Assembly (NCBI GenBank): GCA_964390065.1
Contig: CAYMGX010000114.1
Location: forward strand, 1 to 13,406
DNA: 13,406 nucleotides
From: JAAZBG01 sp964390065
GTDB taxonomy: Bacteria > Fibrobacterota > Chitinivibrionia > Chitinivibrionales > Chitinispirillaceae
Direction: 5' to 3'
Every line of letters begins with the position of its first letter. The first letter of the stretch is position 1. A program made the position numbers and the translations under genes. Shown in pieces: positions 1 through 6,853 of the stretch. The notes under the pieces are model-generated. The model did no database searches, had not been told where the DNA came from, and saw only the letters and a program-made list of their open reading frames with translations.

Positions 1-35
1 ATTATGTTCTCCAGGAACAGGCAAAGAAGGGCTGA
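1..35 (+). CDS. 3' end of an unidentified upstream gene (partial)
   Basis: One reading frame enters from the left edge and stops with TGA at 33-35, giving the tail Y-V-L-Q-E-Q-A-K-K-G. That is a plausible charged C-terminus, and it would leave only 6 bases before the next start. The other two frames also stay open for a short way, so the frame choice is a guess based on spacing. The purine-rich stretch AGAAGG (25-30) at the end of this tail could serve as the ribosome binding site of the next gene. Ten residues are too few to assign a family. Confidence 0.25.
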   Translation, partial: YVLQEQAKKG

Positions 36-41
36 TTCACG

Positions 42-1142
42 ATGAGAAGTTCACCGTTAAAAGATACATTGAAATCACTGGGCGCGTCATTTACTGAATG
101 CTATGGTGTTGAAGTCGTTTCGTCTGTCAGTCCTTTGGATAAGGAGTACCACTACATCCGTGATGCCGCGGGGTTGACTGATTTTTCGCATGTACAGAAG
201 TTCAGGGTACCGGAGGAGAGTGGTCTTGACTTTTTGGATAATCTTCTGGCAGGAAATGTCGCACGAATCCGTTTTGGCCGCATTCTTCACACATTCTTAA
301 GTGATGATGCTGGAAATCTTCTTGCAGACTGTTATGTTGCAAATAACGATGATGAATTTATTGTGCTGTGCGAGAGTATCGCAGATGATAAACTGATTCG
401 CGATATATTTACAAAGGATAAATCTGCAAATGTTACTGATATCACCGACAGTCATGTGGTGATTGGCGTTGACGGGTTCAGGTCCTGGAGCGTTATTCGT
501 GATCTGTTTGGAGCAGATATTCTTGGTCTTCCGTATCTGTCAATAGAAACCTACAGTTTTGAAGGTACTGATATAAAATTGTTTCGCGCGGGAAAAACAT
601 CCGAATTCGGGTATCAGCTACTGGCACCAAAAGAGATCGCAGAAAAGCTGTTTGCTGTGCTTCTTGATGGTATAAAAAAGGTTGAGGGTGGTGTGTGCAG
701 TGTTACAATTCACAATGATCTGCGTCTTGAGGGACGTTTTTTCAATATATACAGTGAAGGTGCCCGTGCAAAGGATCCGCTGATACTTGGTTTACAGTAT
801 ATGATTGATTTTGACAAAGAGAAATTCAATGGCAGTGATGCGATCTTTAAGCGCAGAGCCGACGGGTTGACAAAGAAAATTATTGGAATACGGGTGGAAA
901 AGAGTGTTGAACTTGCTTCTGGAATGTCAATTTACAATGGTGATAAAATGGTTGGCGAGGTACAGACTGTATGTTTTTCGCATGTTCTTGACGCAAAAAT
1001 CGGACTTGCATTATTCGATATTGATGTTGCCTATAGCGGCCTTGAGTTCTCACTGAATCCCGCAGGCGGGCCGGAATTGGTAACAATTTCAATGCCGCCG
1101 ATCATGCCTAAGAGTCTATCGGTGAAGCTTGATGAATTATAA
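42..1142 (+). CDS. GcvT-like aminomethyltransferase / folate-binding protein
   Basis: The 366 residues match the usual length of the glycine cleavage T-protein. They align along their length with the GcvT/YgfZ family, which binds tetrahydrofolate and moves one-carbon units. Family landmarks are visible: D-F-S-H near 47-50, the G-R-I-L-H...G-N-L-L block (79-94), the folate-pocket segment A-G-K-T-S-E-F-G-Y (183-191, normally G-Y-T-G-E-x-G-Y), and L-R-L-E at 227-230. The paired Asp of the family's G-G-x-I-D-D-L motif reads Ala95-Asp96 here, so one of the two acidic residues is lost. No gcvH, gcvP or lpd is nearby; the downstream neighbours on the same strand are fabG and fabD. A real glycine cleavage role is therefore doubtful. 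A folate-dependent helper or methyltransferase role in a biosynthetic operon is possible. The family call is firm; the substrate is unknown. Confidence 0.85.
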   Translation: MRSSPLKDTLKSLGASFTECYGVEVVSSVSPLDKEYHYIRDAAGLTDFSHVQKFRVPEESGLDFLDNLLAGNVARIRFGRILHTFLSDDAGNLLADCYVANNDDEFIVLCESIADDKLIRDIFTKDKSANVTDITDSHVVIGVDGFRSWSVIRDLFGADILGLPYLSIETYSFEGTDIKLFRAGKTSEFGYQLLAPKEIAEKLFAVLLDGIKKVEGGVCSVTIHNDLRLEGRFFNIYSEGARAKDPLILGLQYMIDFDKEKFNGSDAIFKRRADGLTKKIIGIRVEKSVELASGMSIYNGDKMVGEVQTVCFSHVLDAKIGLALFDIDVAYSGLEFSLNPAGGPELVTISMPPIMPKSLSVKLDEL

Positions 1143-1353
1143 GAAACTATAAAACGAAGAGGTAAGGGGATTTCTACGCTAATCAGTAACGATCCCTGAA
1201 CCTGGTGTCGGGGATGAAAAAACGCGGATTTTTATTGGATTATCTGTGATTTGCGGTTTATCACTGAATTTTAAATACTAAATCAGCACGGCTGTAGTGA
1301 TACACAGAGTCCACTATGCTTCTGTGGATGGTCGTAATTAATCGGAGTAGCAG
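1143..1353 (+). other. 211-bp non-coding gap between the gcvT-like gene and fabG
   Basis: No credible gene is present. An open frame starting at 1316 is a shadow of fabG in another phase. Two inverted repeats are visible. ATCCC (1192-1196) pairs with GGGAT (1211-1215) and is followed by an A/T-rich stretch with a T-run around 1229-1233, which could be a weak terminator. TATCACT (1259-1265) pairs perfectly with AGTGATA (1296-1302) and encloses a small CAGC-ACG-GCTG hairpin (1284-1294). These would allow transcription to be reset before fabG, but no good -35/-10 pair stands out. The gap suggests that the gcvT-like gene and fabG may not share a single simple transcript. Confidence 0.4.
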
Positions 1354-2094
1354 ATGGAACGCTTTGATGGCAAAATTGCACTTGTTACCGGGGGATCCCG
1401 CGGAATTGGTAAGGCTTGTGTCGAGGAGCTGGCTGCCCGTGGTGCGAAAGTCTATTTTACGTATAATAAAAATGATGTTGCTGCTGATGACTTGGCCATG
1501 TCAAGTGGAGCGATTAAGTGTAAAGTGTCACAAACAGACGACCTGCTTATTGATGAAACCGTGCAGAAAATAATAGCCGATAATTCAAAAATCGATCTGC
1601 TTGTAAACAATGCCGGTATTACTGCTGATCAGTATATCATGATGATGCCAATTGAGGATTGGGTTAAAGTTATTGACACAAACGTAAGTGGAGCATTCAG
1701 ATGGTCAAAAGCGGTTTGTAAATCGATGATGAGTGCGCGCGGTGGTGCAATTGTCAATGTCGCTTCAGTAAGCGGACTGCTTGGTATTGCAGGGCAGACA
1801 AATTATGCTGCATCGAAAGGTGCCCTGATAGCATTTTCCCGGGCCCTTGCAGCGGAATTCGGTTCTCGCGGTATCCGCGTCAATACGGTTGTACCTGGAT
1901 TTATTGAAACCGATATGACCGCAAAGATGCCGCGTCAGATTAAACAGCAGAATCTCGACAGAATTTTACTTCGCCGTTTTGGCAAAGCTGTTGAAGTTGC
2001 CAGAACGATAACCTTTCTTCTTTCTGATGATGCATCATATATTGCAGGACAGACCATTGTTGTTGATGGTGGATTGACAGGAACAGTCGCATAA
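1354..2094 (+). CDS. fabG: 3-oxoacyl-[acyl-carrier-protein] reductase
   Basis: This is a 246-residue short-chain dehydrogenase that reduces 3-ketoacyl-ACP to 3-hydroxyacyl-ACP with NADPH in type II fatty acid synthesis. The cofactor loop G-G-S-R-G-I-G is at 13-19 and N-N-A-G at 85-88. The catalytic set is complete at Asn110, Ser138, Tyr151 and Lys155, the same numbering as E. coli FabG. The P-G-F-I-E-T-D-M segment (181-188) and the C-terminal D-G-G are typical. Start choice: ATG 1354 has GGAG at 1344-1347, six bases upstream. The stop overlaps the next start by one base, so fabD is translationally coupled. Related SDR reductases also act in polyketide clusters, but the FabG assignment fits best. 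An acyl carrier protein and ketosynthase are missing from the window. Confidence 0.93.
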   Translation: MERFDGKIALVTGGSRGIGKACVEELAARGAKVYFTYNKNDVAADDLAMSSGAIKCKVSQTDDLLIDETVQKIIADNSKIDLLVNNAGITADQYIMMMPIEDWVKVIDTNVSGAFRWSKAVCKSMMSARGGAIVNVASVSGLLGIAGQTNYAASKGALIAFSRALAAEFGSRGIRVNTVVPGFIETDMTAKMPRQIKQQNLDRILLRRFGKAVEVARTITFLLSDDASYIAGQTIVVDGGLTGTVA

Positions 2095-3032
2095 TGGGAA
2101 AAGTGGCATTTTTATTTCCGGGACAGGGGTCGCAGGAGATCGGGATGGGTCAGGATCTTTTTAAGGATGATTCGTTTATCAGATCATTGCTCTCACTTGC
2201 AAATGAATTGACAGGTACAGATCTGGAAAAACTCTGTCTGCGTGGTCCTGATAAAACTTTAATGCAGGCACAATTTCTTCAACCGGCACTGGTTATTATT
2301 TGCCTGGCATATCTGAACAGATTGCAGGAAAGAGGCATTAACGCTGACTTTGTCCTGGGACATTCACTTGGTGAGATTACATCATTGGCAGCAGCAGGGA
2401 TTGTGTCACCGGAAGACGCTCTGAGAATTGCTGCAAAGCGCGGAGAGCTTATGGACAAAGTGGCAGCAGAAGTAAGCGGAGGAATGCTTGCCGTGATGTT
2501 TATGCCGCTTGAGCAGGTTGAGTCGCTCCTTGATGAAATCGGTGAAGAAAAATCGCTGGTTCTTGCAAATGATAATGCTCCGGATCAGATTGTACTGAGC
2601 GGACGGAATGATCTGCTTGACAAGTTTGCATCAGTTATTGCTGAACGTAAGCTTGGGAAAAGTAAACGTGTCAATGTAGTCGGACCATGGCATAGCCCGT
2701 TCATGCTTAAAGCCCGCTACGAGTTTGAATCCTGGGTTGAAGATTTCAAATTCCTGAAACCGTCAGGGTCAATAGTTTTAAATGCGACCGCAAAAACCGA
2801 AGCGCACCCATCAACGATAAAGCATCTTGTAACCTGGCAATTAACAAGCCCGGTATTTTGGCGTGAATCGATGAATATGATCCGTGCAGAGGGTGTTGAT
2901 ACACTTTACGAGATAGGGCCGGGCAGAGTACTCAGCGGAATTGCACGTGTCAATGGATTCAAAAAAGAGACTAATATTTACAATATCAATAATCTTCGCG
3001 GTATTGAGTCTGCGCTTGGTCAGAGTGTATAA
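2094..3032 (+). CDS. fabD: Malonyl-CoA:ACP transacylase
   Basis: This 312-residue acyltransferase moves malonate from CoA to the acyl carrier protein, the step that supplies extender units for fatty acid or polyketide chains. The N-terminal F-P-G-Q-G-S-Q (8-14) provides the oxyanion loop. Ser91 in G-H-S-L-G-E (89-94) is the nucleophile. Arg116 binds the malonyl carboxylate, His200 completes the dyad, and Gln249 matches Gln250 of E. coli FabD. The His motif reads G-P-W-H-S-P-F-M, closer to the x-x-F-H-S form of polyketide acyltransferases than to the S-H-C-A form of E. coli FabD. G-H-S-L-G-E (not G-H-S-Q-G-E) still points to malonyl rather than methylmalonyl. The start ATG shares its A with the fabG stop codon (TAATG), with a modest AGGA at 2079-2082. 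The frame is complete with a normal C-terminus. Confidence 0.93.
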   Translation: MGKVAFLFPGQGSQEIGMGQDLFKDDSFIRSLLSLANELTGTDLEKLCLRGPDKTLMQAQFLQPALVIICLAYLNRLQERGINADFVLGHSLGEITSLAAAGIVSPEDALRIAAKRGELMDKVAAEVSGGMLAVMFMPLEQVESLLDEIGEEKSLVLANDNAPDQIVLSGRNDLLDKFASVIAERKLGKSKRVNVVGPWHSPFMLKARYEFESWVEDFKFLKPSGSIVLNATAKTEAHPSTIKHLVTWQLTSPVFWRESMNMIRAEGVDTLYEIGPGRVLSGIARVNGFKKETNIYNINNLRGIESALGQSV

Positions 3033-3141
3033 GAAACGATTTTTCTAATGCACCTGGTGTTGTACTATACAATCGCCGCTGGTCTTTTTGATTGGACTAA
3101 TTGTCAATGTAACGAATTTTTATCGAGCTAAGGTATGGAGA

Positions 3142-3966
3142 ATGGCCAAACACTTTTTAATAGTAACGTTTGTGATTGTTGCCCTTGGTTTAATTTTTCC
3201 TGCTTATTGTCAAACTCATAATCAACTCCAGTCCGCACGTGTGTTTAATGGATTTTCTTTAGGAATGCTTGCCGTTTCCCAGAAGTATACTGATGTGGAC
3301 GATATGTACCGTTATACCGATTCCGTGTTTACATATAATGTTCGTAAGTTTAAGGAGTATTCTGGATATCCTTATTATTTTCGCAATGGTATTAGAAATC
3401 GTGTTGAGATCAGTTATACCGGTTTCTACTTTCCGCTTTTTGGCGCGTTCATTGAATTGGGTCTTAAGGTAAAAATTTATGAATATGGAGAACTATCACT
3501 ATTCAAGAATATTACTGTTGCATTAAGTGGAAATATATTTAGCGTTTATGATGAATGGGATAAGGGATCTGAAAAATGGGGCGGATTGATTGTTTCAACA
3601 ACACACCGTTTTAAGAGTGTTGAAATCGAAATTGTACTTGAACCCTTTTACTCTAATTATGAAGGGTATTTTGATCATGATTCTTATCGCAGTGAAATAA
3701 GGATGGAGTCATTTAATTTGTCAAGTGGATTAGTAACACGTCTGGATTTTAATCCAGAGAATAGATTTAGTTTTGAAATTAAAGCAGGTTTTAACTGGCA
3801 ACACGTTTTTGATAGTCACTATCAGGCTTATTTAGATAACTATAGTTTTGCTCCAACTAAAGTTAACCGGAAAATCCTCCATCACAGTGATGAGTTTTTA
3901 AATGGAAATAATTTTGGTGGAAATGCAAGTATTGCCTTTAATTGGTTAAAAAAGAAACTATCTTAA
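3142..3966 (+). CDS. Predicted outer-membrane beta-barrel protein, unknown family
   Basis: An open frame reaches back to TTG 3088, but ATG 3142 is the better start. It has AAGG at 3130-3133, eight bases upstream, and it opens directly with a signal peptide: M-A-K-H, then a hydrophobic core (residues 5-19), then P-A-Y-C-Q around 20-24. The mature part of about 250 residues has no cytoplasmic motif. It alternates polar and hydrophobic residues and is rich in Tyr and Phe (for example Y-T-G-F-Y-F-P-L-F-G-A-F), with paired strands and turns rich in Asp, Asn and Gly, as expected of an outer-membrane barrel. The last strand is A-S-I-A-F-N-W followed by a basic tail, so the terminal aromatic residue of the barrel signal is not at the very end. 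The Cys near the cleavage site does not form a canonical lipobox. The DNA is AT-richer than fabG/fabD. I do not recognise the family. Confidence 0.7.
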   Translation: MAKHFLIVTFVIVALGLIFPAYCQTHNQLQSARVFNGFSLGMLAVSQKYTDVDDMYRYTDSVFTYNVRKFKEYSGYPYYFRNGIRNRVEISYTGFYFPLFGAFIELGLKVKIYEYGELSLFKNITVALSGNIFSVYDEWDKGSEKWGGLIVSTTHRFKSVEIEIVLEPFYSNYEGYFDHDSYRSEIRMESFNLSSGLVTRLDFNPENRFSFEIKAGFNWQHVFDSHYQAYLDNYSFAPTKVNRKILHHSDEFLNGNNFGGNASIAFNWLKKKLS

Positions 3967-4050
3967 TCGAGCCAAAACGAAAAAATCGCTACTTGCTCAA
4001 TAAATAAAGTGTATGTCAAGTGTGATTAAATGGGTGTTATAAAATATCAA

Positions 4051-4980
4051 TTAGAAAAACACACTAAATCCCGTTTTTAACAGATGACCCACGCTATTCC
4101 CGATTAAAACTAAGCTTTCAACATTGAAGAATACCCATTTGTAACCAAATTTAAACGAGCAGCCCGGGCCGCCAAAAAACAATACATCTTTATAGTCCCT
4201 TTCATTACTATTATAGGTATAATCATAATAATAATCGTAATCACTTGCATACCAGAACCCGGCTGCGATTTCAGGTGCAATTTTTATGATACTGCCATTA
4301 TGTATAGCATACCGGTATTTAATTGCTGCACCGCCAAATGTGCATACTTCTCCAAATCCCCAGTAGTAGTCTATTCCAAAATAATTGTTTCTGTATTGTA
4401 TACCAAGGTCAACTGTCGGACCGAAATTCGTGTTATTATTGTATTTAAATATTCCAAATGATGTCTCAACTGAAAATTGGAAAATTTTCCCAATCGCTAT
4501 ATCAAGCTCAGTAGTTTTATCATGTTCAATTTTTATCAGATCTGAGAGCGTATCATTCTCATGTATGAGATCAAGTCTGTAAACACCTGTTTGTAAATTT
4601 TCAACAGTCCGGTTACCATCTCCTACATGGTGTGAATTTAAAAAAATGGATGAGTTTTTTGGGTATACTTTAATATGAAGAGCGCCTCTGCGGGCTGTAT
4701 CAAATGCAAGAGACTTTAGTGATGGTATTGCTATTATGCCCTGATTGACGTTTGTATCTTTTACAGATGTTTCAACCATAGCGCTATCGCTGATAAGCAA
4801 GGGCTTGGCAGATGAAGAATCTGTTACTGATGCCGACGCTGGTATTTCAATTGTTACGGATACAGATGCTGCAGTATCAATTGGTACCGATGCAGTTGAA
4901 TCGCTTGTCTGTGAAAAAATAGTGGCAATTGCTGCAAAAAAAATAAAAATTGCAGTATGCAGCTTTAATGGATATATCAT
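4051..4980 (-). CDS. PEGA-domain protein with C-terminal outer-membrane beta-barrel
   Basis: The 309 residues fall into four parts. A signal peptide occupies about 1-24 (hydrophobic core then I-F-S-Q). A linker very rich in Ser, Thr, Ala, Val and Asp covers about 25-75. A PEGA-like surface domain (about 99-162) runs from L-H-I-K-V-Y-P-K-N-S-S-I-F-L-N, through L-Q-T-G-V-Y-R-L-D-L, to K-T-T-E-L-D-I. The last part is an aromatic, Gly/Tyr-rich barrel region (about 165-309). The protein ends ...G-F-S-V-F-F, and a terminal Phe is the usual signal for barrel assembly by BamA. A Tyr/Asp-rich loop (about 247-264) looks surface-exposed. PEGA domains are thought to contact the cell surface or wall, so a link between barrel and envelope is reasonable. 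Start ATG (4978-4980) has AGGA seven to eight bases upstream. It converges with the barrel gene on the other strand. Function unknown. Confidence 0.75.
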   Translation of the reverse strand: MIYPLKLHTAIFIFFAAIATIFSQTSDSTASVPIDTAASVSVTIEIPASASVTDSSSAKPLLISDSAMVETSVKDTNVNQGIIAIPSLKSLAFDTARRGALHIKVYPKNSSIFLNSHHVGDGNRTVENLQTGVYRLDLIHENDTLSDLIKIEHDKTTELDIAIGKIFQFSVETSFGIFKYNNNTNFGPTVDLGIQYRNNYFGIDYYWGFGEVCTFGGAAIKYRYAIHNGSIIKIAPEIAAGFWYASDYDYYYDYTYNSNERDYKDVLFFGGPGCSFKFGYKWVFFNVESLVLIGNSVGHLLKTGFSVFF

Positions 4981-5014
4981 ATGATGTTCCTGTGTGCGTG
5001 ATGAAAATAAACAA

Positions 5015-5059
5015 GGTATTAATTAACACATTGCTGATTGATATAATTTAATTAATACC
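5015..5059. repeat. Perfect 12-bp inverted repeat with 21-bp spacer
   Basis: GGTATTAATTAA at 5015-5026 is the exact reverse complement of TTAATTAATACC at 5048-5059. The repeat lies between the fmdB-type stop codon (5064) and the PEGA-protein start (4980), both on the minus strand. Read on the minus strand the stem is followed by TTGTTTATTTT, so it could be a weak factor-independent terminator for the zinc-ribbon gene. It could equally be an operator for the PEGA gene. The stem is almost all A/T, which argues against a strong terminator. Confidence 0.5.
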
Positions 5060-5063
5060 CGGG

Positions 5064-5564
5064 TTACATATCGTAAATATTCTCATCCCGTGACGGGCGT
5101 TTTTTACGTCCTGCACCTTTTGATCCACCGGTCTTAAACAGATCGTTTTCATCAATATCACCCATCTGCTGTTCGATTTCATCAGGATCTGCACCTGCTT
5201 CCATTTTTGAAAGTGCCTCTTCCATTTTGTCACCGAGTTTTAGGCCGGTCATTGACGTAAGTTTACGCATAAGATTAGCAGCTTGTCGTGGGTCATCTTC
5301 ATTGATGGATTCCGCTTCGGATGCAAGCACTTCCATGGCCCGTTCCATTTTTGACTCGTCAAGATTCAGTGAACTCATAGGATCACCACCAGCACTTTCG
5401 TCGTTGCCTTTTGCCTTACCGGTATAGGCGAATTGCGAAACCATCCGGCTCAGGGTATCGTTATGACACTTAGGACATAGAGGAGATGATGAAGTATTTA
5501 TAGAACGGGAAAAAAAAGTGAAGATGACATTGCATTTACTGCATAGAAATTCATACATTGGCAT
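5064..5564 (-). CDS. FmdB-family zinc-ribbon protein with acidic C-terminal extension
   Basis: The 166 residues start with M-P-M-Y-E-F, the standard opening of the FmdB family. Two cysteine pairs follow, C8-S-K-C11 and C30-P-K-C33, which form a single zinc ribbon. From about residue 55 to 145 there is a long, acidic, largely helical region with M-E-R-A-M-E-V-L, L-M-R-K-L-T-S-M-T-G-L-K and M-E-A-G-A-D-P-D-E-I-E-Q-Q-M-G-D. The end is basic, then acidic (G-R-K-K-R-P-S-R-D-E-N). Most FmdB proteins are much shorter; this extended form resembles versions I recall from delta-proteobacteria. The name comes from a proposed regulator of a formamidase operon, but the general function is unknown. The frame stays open upstream to 5654; that part is translation of the repeat array, so ATG 5564 is chosen. 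No strong ribosome binding site precedes it. Confidence 0.82.
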   Translation of the reverse strand: MPMYEFLCSKCNVIFTFFSRSINTSSSPLCPKCHNDTLSRMVSQFAYTGKAKGNDESAGGDPMSSLNLDESKMERAMEVLASEAESINEDDPRQAANLMRKLTSMTGLKLGDKMEEALSKMEAGADPDEIEQQMGDIDENDLFKTGGSKGAGRKKRPSRDENIYDM

Positions 5565-5589
5565 AGTGTAAATCCGTTGTTTGAGGAAC

Positions 5590-5675
5590 GTGACCAGTGA
5601 CACGTAACCAGTGACGGGCAGGAAACTATAAACTCCCAGGGGTTTACTTGTCACACGTCACTTGTCACACGTCAC
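5590..5675. repeat. Inverted array of 7-bp repeats (four per arm) around a central palindrome
   Basis: The left arm (5590-5616) is four adjacent 7-mers: GTGACCA, GTGACAC, GTAACCA, GTGACGG. The right arm (5650-5677) is four adjacent 7-mers of the opposite strand: GTCACAC, GTCACTT, GTCACAC, GTCACTT. The centre (5629-5646) holds an 18-bp imperfect palindrome, TAAACTCC-CA-GGGGTTTA. The whole element is about 90 bp, lies between the diguanylate cyclase stop and the fmdB-type start, and occurs once in this window. The strict 7-bp period and mirrored arms suggest a dispersed intergenic repeat (REP- or MITE-like) or a binding array. I see no coding function, although a frame happens to stay open through it. 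Confidence 0.8.
5625..5654 (-). promoter_or_regulatory. Candidate sigma-70 promoter for the fmdB-type gene, inside the repeat array
   Basis: On the minus strand GTGACA (5654-5649) matches the -35 consensus at five of six positions. TATAGT (5630-5625) matches the -10 consensus at five of six. The spacer is 18 bp. Transcription would start near 5618 and give a leader of about 54 bases before ATG 5564. The -35 lies in the first 7-mer of the right arm and the spacer in the central palindrome, so a protein bound to the array would block it. Prediction from sequence only. Confidence 0.35.
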
Positions 5676-5708
5676 TTCTTCTATAAAATATAAAAAACGG
5701 ATAACAGG

Positions 5709-6767
5709 CTATGCATCAATTTTAGCACATACCTGATCGCGGCCGGACTCTTTTGCTTTATAGAGATTGGCATCAGCCCGCTCAAAGAAGGATACCGGGT
5801 CATCATGTTCCAGAAGTTCAGCACATCCGATGGAGATCGTAACTTTGACTTCCAGATTTGATCCATCCTCGGCATGTACAACCTTTGCGACTTTCACGAC
5901 GTTGCGAATACGTTCTGCGATCTGCAACGCATTGTATTCATCAGTATCCGGTAAAACAACCAGCATCTCATCACCGCCGTATCTGACCGCGATATCTGAA
6001 TTGCGAAGAACATCTTTGATTGACTGTGCGACAAGTTTGATGACCTGATCACCAACGAGATGACCATAGGTATCATTGACAGTTTTAAAAAAATCGATAT
6101 CGATAAGAAGTAACCCAAGTTTCTGTTCTGTTTTTCGGGCGTCTTCTATATAAACATTAAAAACACTTTCAAAAAATGTCCGGTTAAATAACTTTGTAAG
6201 TGCGTCGGTACGTGCAAGTTTTTCTGTACTCTCAAGTGATTTTTCAACTTTTTCTAATTTCCGGACTATTTTTGCACTGACAAGGTTAAGTGAGAAGCCA
6301 CATTGTATCCGTGTTGAATCACCCGCGATATTAACCAGTCCCGAGCGGACATCCGGAAAGATAATATCCCCGAATGCAACAATTGCCGGAAACTGGGTCA
6401 GGTTTTCAAAGGCACACTCAAGCTCAGGAAGCGTTTGAGCAACCGCAATATTCATTACTTCATTAAAGAAACCTGAAATATCCTCACGGTATTTTTTGTA
6501 TTCTCCGGAATCGTCCTCAATGCCGATAATTCTTAGTGCTTCCGATTCCTGAACACCAATGATAAAACCACCTTGTACCTGTCCATAAAAACTGATATAA
6601 ACAGTCATGCCCTGATCAAAAGTAAATGATTTTTCTTTGTAAGTATCTGAATTAACAGTTAGTAATATGCCTGTCATATCACACACGGTATCACAGAGCT
6701 TTTGAGCAAAGAATGTGGTCCAGGCGTGGAGATAGTCACTTTGTATGTTATCTGTTTGATCTGGCAT
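5709..6767 (-). CDS. Diguanylate cyclase with N-terminal CheX-like domain
   Basis: This cytoplasmic protein of 352 residues has no membrane segment. Residues about 10-165 resemble the CheX/CheC chemotaxis phosphatase fold, with the signature E103-V-M-N106 (E-x-x-N) and a Pro at 127. A short helical linker (about 165-187) leads to a GGDEF domain (188-350). Landmarks are D-A-L-T-K-L-F-N-R (188-196), D-I-D-F-F-K-T-V-N-D (223-232), the active-site loop G-G-D-E-M (264-268), and the inhibitory site R-N-S-D (255-258), five residues before the loop. The domain should make cyclic di-GMP from two GTP and be inhibited by its product. Met in place of Phe in G-G-D-E-F is a tolerated variant. The CheX-like part may sense or dephosphorylate a response regulator, which is inference. 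The start ATG at 6765-6767 has only a weak purine stretch upstream. Confidence 0.88.
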   Translation of the reverse strand: MPDQTDNIQSDYLHAWTTFFAQKLCDTVCDMTGILLTVNSDTYKEKSFTFDQGMTVYISFYGQVQGGFIIGVQESEALRIIGIEDDSGEYKKYREDISGFFNEVMNIAVAQTLPELECAFENLTQFPAIVAFGDIIFPDVRSGLVNIAGDSTRIQCGFSLNLVSAKIVRKLEKVEKSLESTEKLARTDALTKLFNRTFFESVFNVYIEDARKTEQKLGLLLIDIDFFKTVNDTYGHLVGDQVIKLVAQSIKDVLRNSDIAVRYGGDEMLVVLPDTDEYNALQIAERIRNVVKVAKVVHAEDGSNLEVKVTISIGCAELLEHDDPVSFFERADANLYKAKESGRDQVCAKIDA

Positions 6768-6822
6768 GGTCTCTAATCAGTTGAATTGTTAACACATGAT
6801 TATTAGTAACTTGTTTAATTGT

Positions 6823-6853
6823 ATTATATTCCGGTAAAAAAGGGAATAGTAAA
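6823..6853 (-). promoter_or_regulatory. Candidate promoter for the diguanylate cyclase gene
   Basis: On the minus strand a perfect TATAAT lies at 6828-6823. The best upstream hexamer is TTTACT (6853-6848), four of six matches to the -35 consensus, with a long 19-bp spacer. Transcription would start about 50 bases before the start codon at 6767. The -10 is convincing; the -35 is poor, so an activator or another sigma factor may be needed. Confidence 0.35.

Noticed and set aside
1316..1573. Small open frame of 85 codons overlapping the start of fabG
   Set aside because: It lies in another phase of fabG, has no family features, and fabG itself is unambiguous.
3091..3115. Possible FNR-like site TTGAT...GTCAA upstream of the barrel gene
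   Set aside because: The half-sites do not match ATCAA and the spacer is wrong.
3088..3141. TTG start of the barrel gene at 3088
   Set aside because: It would place 18 residues in front of a normal signal peptide. ATG 3142 has a ribosome binding site and starts the signal peptide directly.
5565..5654. N-terminal extension of the FmdB-type protein back to 5654
   Set aside because: The extra 30 residues are translation of the 7-bp repeat array. FmdB proteins begin with M-P-x-Y-E-F, which starts at 5564.
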